From positions 1 through 6,158 of the forward strand of contig JAKPAQ010000062.1 of assembly GCA_029779385.1 (NCBI GenBank): a DNA stretch of 6,158 nt, given 5' to 3'. Both the position numbers and the translations under genes were made by a program. The notes below the pieces were generated by a model that ran no database searches, had not been told where the DNA came from, and saw nothing but the letters and a program-made list of their open reading frames with translations. Each line of letters starts with the position of its first letter. Positions within the stretch are counted from its first letter, which is position 1. Source of the stretch: Actinomycetes bacterium (GTDB lineage Bacteria > Actinomycetota > Actinomycetes > Propionibacteriales > Nocardioidaceae). This document shows positions 1 through 3,658 of this stretch, piece by piece.

Positions 1-1
1 G

Positions 2-340
2 CCGAACATTCTTGCGCTAGCTGTCGGCTTCTTTCTGGCTGGGCTGATGGTCGCCCCCACGCTGATCACGGCCGTGCATTTGGTCGAACTGAACACGCCG
101 CCATCGCGACTCACCGAAGCCCTCACTTGGACGACCACCGGACTCTCAGTCGGGGTTGCGGCCGGAGGCGCCTTAGCCGGGGTCATCGTCGACACGTGGT
201 CGGCGTCGATTGGCTTCATCCTGCCTACCGCTGCAGCGGCGCTCGCCGCGATCGTGGCCCAGTTTTATCGGCCCGAGCCAGGAGGATCTAACTGGGAAAA
301 TCCAGGCTCGCCCGGCGAGTCGTCACCGGTTGCGCAATGA
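2..340 (+). CDS. MFS transporter, C-terminal fragment (5' end outside window)
   Basis: Only the last 112 codons are present; the frame is open from base 2 and ends at TGA 338-340, so the true start lies upstream. The fragment is strongly hydrophobic, with about three membrane segments: one starting NILALAVGFFLAGLMVAPTL, one around GLSVGVAAGGALAGVIVD, and one around GFILPTAAAALAAIVAQFY. It ends in a short polar Gly/Ser/Pro-rich tail, consistent with a cytoplasmic C-terminus after helix 12. The loop TPPSRLTEALTWTTTGLSVG, followed by an AGxxVD turn, resembles the last helices of actinobacterial drug/metabolite MFS exporters. The substrate cannot be inferred from this part. It lies 57 nt upstream of sepH on the same strand and could be co-transcribed with it. 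The family call is fairly secure; any more specific role is not. Confidence 0.8.
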   Translation, partial: PNILALAVGFFLAGLMVAPTLITAVHLVELNTPPSRLTEALTWTTTGLSVGVAAGGALAGVIVDTWSASIGFILPTAAAALAAIVAQFYRPEPGGSNWENPGSPGESSPVAQ

Positions 341-397
341 GCGAACTAGCATCTTTTGCAAAGCATCAAGATTCGCTAAGTCACCACGGGAGGTTCA
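341..397 (+). promoter_or_regulatory. Short AT-richer gap upstream of sepH with small repeats; possible promoter or leader
   Basis: This 57-nt gap is visibly more AT-rich than the flanking genes. It contains the palindrome TTTGCAAA (355-362), two direct copies of AGCATC (348-353 and 362-367), and an inverted pair AGCGAA (340-345) / TTCGCT (372-377). No convincing -35/-10 pair is visible: TTGCAA (356-361) has no good -10 at 16-18 nt. It may carry a weak promoter, a regulator site, or merely the leader within an MFS-sepH transcript. Which of these applies is inference. Confidence 0.25.
388..393 (+). promoter_or_regulatory. Ribosome binding site of sepH
   Basis: GGGAGG sits 4 nt upstream of the ATG at 398-400. 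It is a strong Shine-Dalgarno match with rather short spacing. It supports this ATG as the start, as does the conserved MREL-type N-terminus of the protein. Confidence 0.75.
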
Positions 398-1291
398 ATG
401 CGCGAGCTAGCAACCGTCGGTCTAAGTGACGATGGACGATTCCTTGTTGCACGCGACGCCACAACTGGCGAGAAGTTCCGGTTGAGCATTGACCGCCGAC
501 TCAGTGCCCTGGTCGACCGAACCCCGGTGGGAACAAGTCGGTCCGGACAGATGGAGATTCCGATGGAAAGTTCGCTGACCCCCCGAGACATCCAGACCCG
601 CATTCGGCGCGGCGAGTCGGTCGAAGAAGTGGCCGACGCGGCCGGTATCCCGGTTGATCAAGTAAATGGGTTTGCCGTGCCAGTAATCGCCGAGCGCGAG
701 TGGATGGCGCAATCGGCCCGGGCAACTACGGTCCGACGTAAGCATGTCGGTGGGCCGGCAGTCACCTTGGCCGAACTGGCCGACACTGCCCTAGCCGCTC
801 GTGGCATCACCGCCGAATCGGCGTTCTGGGATGCTTGGCGGCGAGAGGATGGCCGCTGGACCGTCCACGTTGATCTTTCCGACGGCGGAGCGAACTTCCT
901 GTACGACCCAAAGGGCCGCTACGTGATGCCCGACGACGATGCCGCCCGCGACTTGGTTGGCGATCTGGCCACCGAGGATCAGCACGATATGGCGTTGGCA
1001 GACGTAATCGCCGAGCCGGCCACGAAGCCCGAACCCGAAGTTGTCGATCAGGTGGCTGCCGAACTCAATGAGCCTGCGCCCCTCGTTCGGTCTATCAAGG
1101 AGGCGCGCGACCGGCGCGCCATGGGTCAACCTGTCTTCGAGGAAGTAATCGACGAAGTCGGCCCGGACGCTGAGGACATCGAACTAACGGAAAAGATTGC
1201 CGTTCCGGACACGCCAAAGCCTCGCAAAAAGCATGCGCGGCGATCCGTCCCGAGTTGGGACGAAATCATGTTCGGCGGATCGGGCGACTAG
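398..1291 (+). CDS. sepH: Cell division protein SepH (DUF3071)
   Basis: This 297-residue protein matches SepH, the actinobacterial FtsZ regulator described as binding FtsZ and stimulating its assembly at division sites. The N-terminal DUF3071 region covers about residues 1-180. It opens with MRELATVGLSDDGRFLVARD and TGEKFRLSID, then QMEIPMESSLTPRDIQTRIR, which leads into a helix-turn-helix at about 61-101 (RRGESVEEVADAAGIPVDQV), as in known SepH proteins. Residues 180-280 are acidic and Pro/Glu-rich and look disordered. A basic patch (RKKHARR, 276-282) precedes the conserved C-terminal tail RSVPSWDEIMFGG. Length is somewhat below the roughly 340 residues I recall for Streptomyces, mainly through a shorter linker. 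It is cytoplasmic, with no signal peptide or membrane segment. The gene ends head-on against tdk, sharing the CTAG stop palindrome. Identification is confident; the mechanism is family knowledge. Confidence 0.95.
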   Translation: MRELATVGLSDDGRFLVARDATTGEKFRLSIDRRLSALVDRTPVGTSRSGQMEIPMESSLTPRDIQTRIRRGESVEEVADAAGIPVDQVNGFAVPVIAEREWMAQSARATTVRRKHVGGPAVTLAELADTALAARGITAESAFWDAWRREDGRWTVHVDLSDGGANFLYDPKGRYVMPDDDAARDLVGDLATEDQHDMALADVIAEPATKPEPEVVDQVAAELNEPAPLVRSIKEARDRRAMGQPVFEEVIDEVGPDAEDIELTEKIAVPDTPKPRKKHARRSVPSWDEIMFGGSGD

Positions 1292-1962
1292 TTTTCGGTT
1301 GAGTCCGCGTCCCCGAACGGAAGCACGTCGGGCGAAAGCGCACCAGCCTTCGCCCGCGCGGTAGTCATTCGGCGCCGGTGATGGCGGCGGCAAAGAGTTT
1401 CATAACCCACGGTCGGGTTGGCTCGACCCGTCGATGCAACGTCGCCGACCACGATTACTTCACCTTCGACGACCATCTCACCGTCTTCGGTTCGAGCATT
1501 GTGGGTTGCGCGTACGCCGCACCAACAAAGCGCCTCAACTTGGAGGGGCAACACTCGATCGGCGAGTTCCACCAGCCGCGCCGACCCGCTGAACAGTTTG
1601 GTCCGAAAATCAGTGAGAATCCCGAAGCAGTACACATCGATATTCAGTTCGTCAGCGATCTTGGCCAACTGATCGATCTGGGCGCACTGGTAAAACTGGG
1701 CCTCGTCACAGACCAAAAAGTCTATCCGCGCGCCGCCAGTCAACTGCTCGACCACATCGTCGTAGAAATCCAAGGTTTGGGAGACTTCCACCGCTGGTGC
1801 CCTCAGCCCAAGCCGGCTCGAGAGTGTCGCTTCCCCGGCGCGGTCATGGGAAGTGTAGATCCGCCCTACCCGGCCGCGGGCACCGTGGTTGTGCGCCAAC
1901 TGCAGCGCCAACGTGCTCTTGCCCGAATCCATCGTTCCGGAGTAAAAGACCAACTCAGCCAC
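1288..1962 (-). CDS. tdk: Thymidine kinase (type II, TK1-like)
   Basis: This 224-residue enzyme phosphorylates thymidine (and deoxyuridine) with ATP to give dTMP in pyrimidine salvage, in the cytoplasm. The Walker A loop GTMDSGKST is at residues 9-17. The Walker B-like strand FLVCDEAQF is at 83-90, in which Glu87 is the expected catalytic base. A structural zinc site is probably formed by C146 and C148 (ALCWCG) with C191 and H194 (CRRHHRRR). The lasso/thymidine-binding segment is around 170-190 (VVGDVASTGRANPTVGYE). The start is GTG at 1962-1960, which places Walker A at the usual distance from the N-terminus. It follows the phosphatase gene by 26 nt and is probably the last gene of the minus-strand operon. 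The extra C-terminal tail after residue 200 is weakly conserved in the family. Confidence 0.95.
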   Translation of the reverse strand: MAELVFYSGTMDSGKSTLALQLAHNHGARGRVGRIYTSHDRAGEATLSSRLGLRAPAVEVSQTLDFYDDVVEQLTGGARIDFLVCDEAQFYQCAQIDQLAKIADELNIDVYCFGILTDFRTKLFSGSARLVELADRVLPLQVEALCWCGVRATHNARTEDGEMVVEGEVIVVGDVASTGRANPTVGYETLCRRHHRRRMTTARAKAGALSPDVLPFGDADSTEN

Positions 1963-1969
1963 AGGCTTA

Positions 1970-1976
1970 CTCTCTC
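1970..1976 (-). promoter_or_regulatory. Probable ribosome binding site of tdk
   Basis: On the minus strand GAGAGAG lies 7 nt upstream of the tdk GTG codon, inside the 26-nt gap after the phosphatase stop. It is only a partial Shine-Dalgarno match, but its spacing is good, and unlike the two upstream junctions this gene does not overlap its predecessor. Confidence 0.5.
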
Positions 1977-1988
1977 AGCAGCTTTCGG

Positions 1989-3086
1989 TCAGAGCGCGAG
2001 CAGGACCGGGATTCGCCGCTCCGCCTCAGTGATGGACCCGTGGAACCCGCGCAACTGCAACTCGACGGCCATCGTCGCGGAATCAAAAACTCCAAAATCT
2101 CCTAAGGCCGCGACCACGACGTCACCAAATCTTGCCCTTACCAACGGGTCGAGCGGCCCGAACCATTCCTCGGCGTCTTCGCGCCGGCGAACCTCGGCCC
2201 GCTCCCCCAACTTCTTTCGCCACCGGGCGGCGACGGACTTTTCCGCACCAGAGGCGGTGTGGATATGACGGAAGCGTGCTTCGCCGGCAACCAAGACGAC
2301 GTCATCTCTGAGCCGAACGTGGTCGACCAAGTCGAATCGCTCCTCGAGGGGAAGATCGACCATGCCGTGATCGGCGGTAACGAGCAAAACTACGTCAGCG
2401 GGAAGCTGTTCGCGCAGTTCGCGCACGTCCTGGTCAACCTCCGCCAGTGCCGTTCGCCATTGAGAAGAATCGACGCCGTGGCCGTGGCCGGTGTGGTCAA
2501 CCTTGGATTCGTAGGCGTAGACGACGGCCCGGTCCCCGAAGGCGACTGCGTCACAGACCGCCGCCGACCGTTCCCACGCAGTTTGAGCCCCCACGAACGA
2601 AACCCCGCGCCAGCCGCACCGGGTCAGGCCGCTTGACTCGAAGTCCGGATTGTTGACCACGGTCGCAACGACGCCCGAATCTTGCAGTTTGCCCAACACC
2701 GGGCGGTGCGGTTGCCAAACCACTGGGTCGATTGACTTGTCCCACGCCAACGTGTTCAAGAATCGGTTGGTGCCGGGGATTCTGCAGGTGTAGCCGGCCA
2801 TCCCATGTTGACCTGGTCGAAGTCCGGTGCCGAGCGATGTCAAACTGACTGAAGTTGTCGAGGGCACACCTGCGGCTACGTCTTCAACGTTGGACAAACT
2901 GGCCAGAAACGGGGCGATATCGGCGTGCTCGCGCAACTGCTGCAACCCGAGGCCGTCGATAACCAGAACCACGTAGCGTTTGGCTTCGGGCAACCCCAAG
3001 ACGTCTTCAAACGACGAATCGCCTACCGCGGCTCCAACGGAAGTGAGTACCTCGTGGATCAAGGCCCGCGGCCAAACACCACTCAC
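1989..3086 (-). CDS. Alkaline phosphatase superfamily protein (nucleotide pyrophosphatase/phosphodiesterase-like)
   Basis: This 365-residue protein belongs to the type I phosphodiesterase/nucleotide pyrophosphatase branch of the alkaline phosphatase superfamily, which cleaves phosphoester or pyrophosphate bonds using two metal ions. Visible metal and catalytic residues are D44 (VLVIDGLG), a Thr nucleophile at T77 or T78 (GVPSTTSVSLTSLGTG), D197 and H201 (ESKVDHTGHGHG), D239-H240 (VTADHG) and H349 (RGFHGS). The full set is present, so it should be active. The substrate is unknown. No signal peptide or membrane segment is visible, so it is probably cytoplasmic. The start is taken as GTG 3086-3084, giving a 4-nt GTGA overlap with the DUF5998 stop. 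A longer frame from ATG 3236 adds 50 Arg-rich residues read through DUF5998 and is unlikely. Its place before tdk could suggest a nucleotide link, but that is inference. Confidence 0.88.
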   Translation of the reverse strand: MSGVWPRALIHEVLTSVGAAVGDSSFEDVLGLPEAKRYVVLVIDGLGLQQLREHADIAPFLASLSNVEDVAAGVPSTTSVSLTSLGTGLRPGQHGMAGYTCRIPGTNRFLNTLAWDKSIDPVVWQPHRPVLGKLQDSGVVATVVNNPDFESSGLTRCGWRGVSFVGAQTAWERSAAVCDAVAFGDRAVVYAYESKVDHTGHGHGVDSSQWRTALAEVDQDVRELREQLPADVVLLVTADHGMVDLPLEERFDLVDHVRLRDDVVLVAGEARFRHIHTASGAEKSVAARWRKKLGERAEVRRREDAEEWFGPLDPLVRARFGDVVVAALGDFGVFDSATMAVELQLRGFHGSITEAERRIPVLLAL

Positions 3087-3658
3087 TTTGACCCAAGAGT
3101 CGTCGTGGCGGCGGTCAAGGCTCGGGCGAACTCGAGGAGACCCTCGACAGCGATTCCGCCCTCGGCGGCCGCACTGATCCGCAGCGAGAAGTCGTCGCCA
3201 GAGACCGACCCCGAATAGCCGTGATCGGCCTCGCATTGCGGGTCGTCACATCTGGCAGGCTCCAAGTCCACTCGAGAAACCGCACCCCAGGAGACGGTGA
3301 GTACGGCCTCCTCCAATTGCTGTCCCGCAGTGGCCACCATGCGCGTTACGACCACCCCGGCGACTTTGCTTAGCGGCACTGTTTCGGCCGATGTCGAGGT
3401 ATATGGCTGCGGCAAGAGGTTGTCGCCGGGATGTTCATCGGTGTGAGTCAGGATTAGCCGAGTTGGCGTCAAAACCAGAACCGACATGTGCCGGCGGATC
3501 TCTTCACGGTCGAAAGTCGGCTCGTGGTGCACCACGTAGGCCAACACCGATTCGCTGGCCAATGCGTCACCAATCGCTGATGAGACGACCTCTGGGTAGT
3601 AGCCGCTGCGCGAAATCGCCGCGTACAGTTCCTTCGCCTTGGCGTTTGTCCGAGTCAC
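3083..3658 (-). CDS. DUF5998 family protein, function unknown
   Basis: This 191-residue soluble protein matches the actinobacterial DUF5998 family, for which I know no established function. Recognisable segments are AAISRSGYYPEVV near the N-terminus, the strand-like run HMSVLVLTPTRLILTHTDEH (57-76), VPLSKVAGVVVTRMV (94-108), and LTVSWGAVSRVDLEPARC (120-137). The last leads into C137-x4-C142-x3-H146 (CDDPQCEADHGYSG), a possible metal site. A C-terminal helix is likely at about 171-184. The order of strands, 'LTPTRL' turn, 'PLSKV' turn and final helix recalls bacterial PH-like domains, but this is only an impression. Start GTG 3658-3656 overlaps the upstream TGA by 4 nt (GTGA), and its own stop overlaps the phosphatase start in the same way. 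It has no clear Shine-Dalgarno, so translation is probably coupled to the GNAT/ligase gene. Confidence 0.85.
   Translation of the reverse strand: MTRTNAKAKELYAAISRSGYYPEVVSSAIGDALASESVLAYVVHHEPTFDREEIRRHMSVLVLTPTRLILTHTDEHPGDNLLPQPYTSTSAETVPLSKVAGVVVTRMVATAGQQLEEAVLTVSWGAVSRVDLEPARCDDPQCEADHGYSGSVSGDDFSLRISAAAEGGIAVEGLLEFARALTAATTTLGSK

Noticed and set aside
356..382. TTGCAA as a -35 box for a sepH promoter
   Set aside because: No acceptable -10 hexamer at the right distance; TAAGTC is too poor a match to call a promoter.
210..410. 66-codon plus-strand frame across the transporter end and the gap before sepH
   Set aside because: It is out of frame with the clear transmembrane coding sequence, has no recognisable domain, and crosses the sepH Shine-Dalgarno.
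376..1129. Several minus-strand open frames of 74-112 codons opposite sepH
   Set aside because: They overlap the conserved DUF3071 domain, overlap one another in different frames, and have no recognisable domain.
1294..1317. Possible terminator hairpin just after the sepH stop
   Set aside because: Only a 5-bp stem (TTCGG/CCGAA) around a 14-nt loop, no following T run, and it lies inside tdk coding sequence.
1378..2268. Long plus-strand open frame (296 codons) antisense to tdk and the phosphatase
   Set aside because: It lies wholly opposite two genes with full catalytic motifs, has no recognisable domain or ribosome site, and its composition is that of a shadow frame in GC-rich coding DNA.
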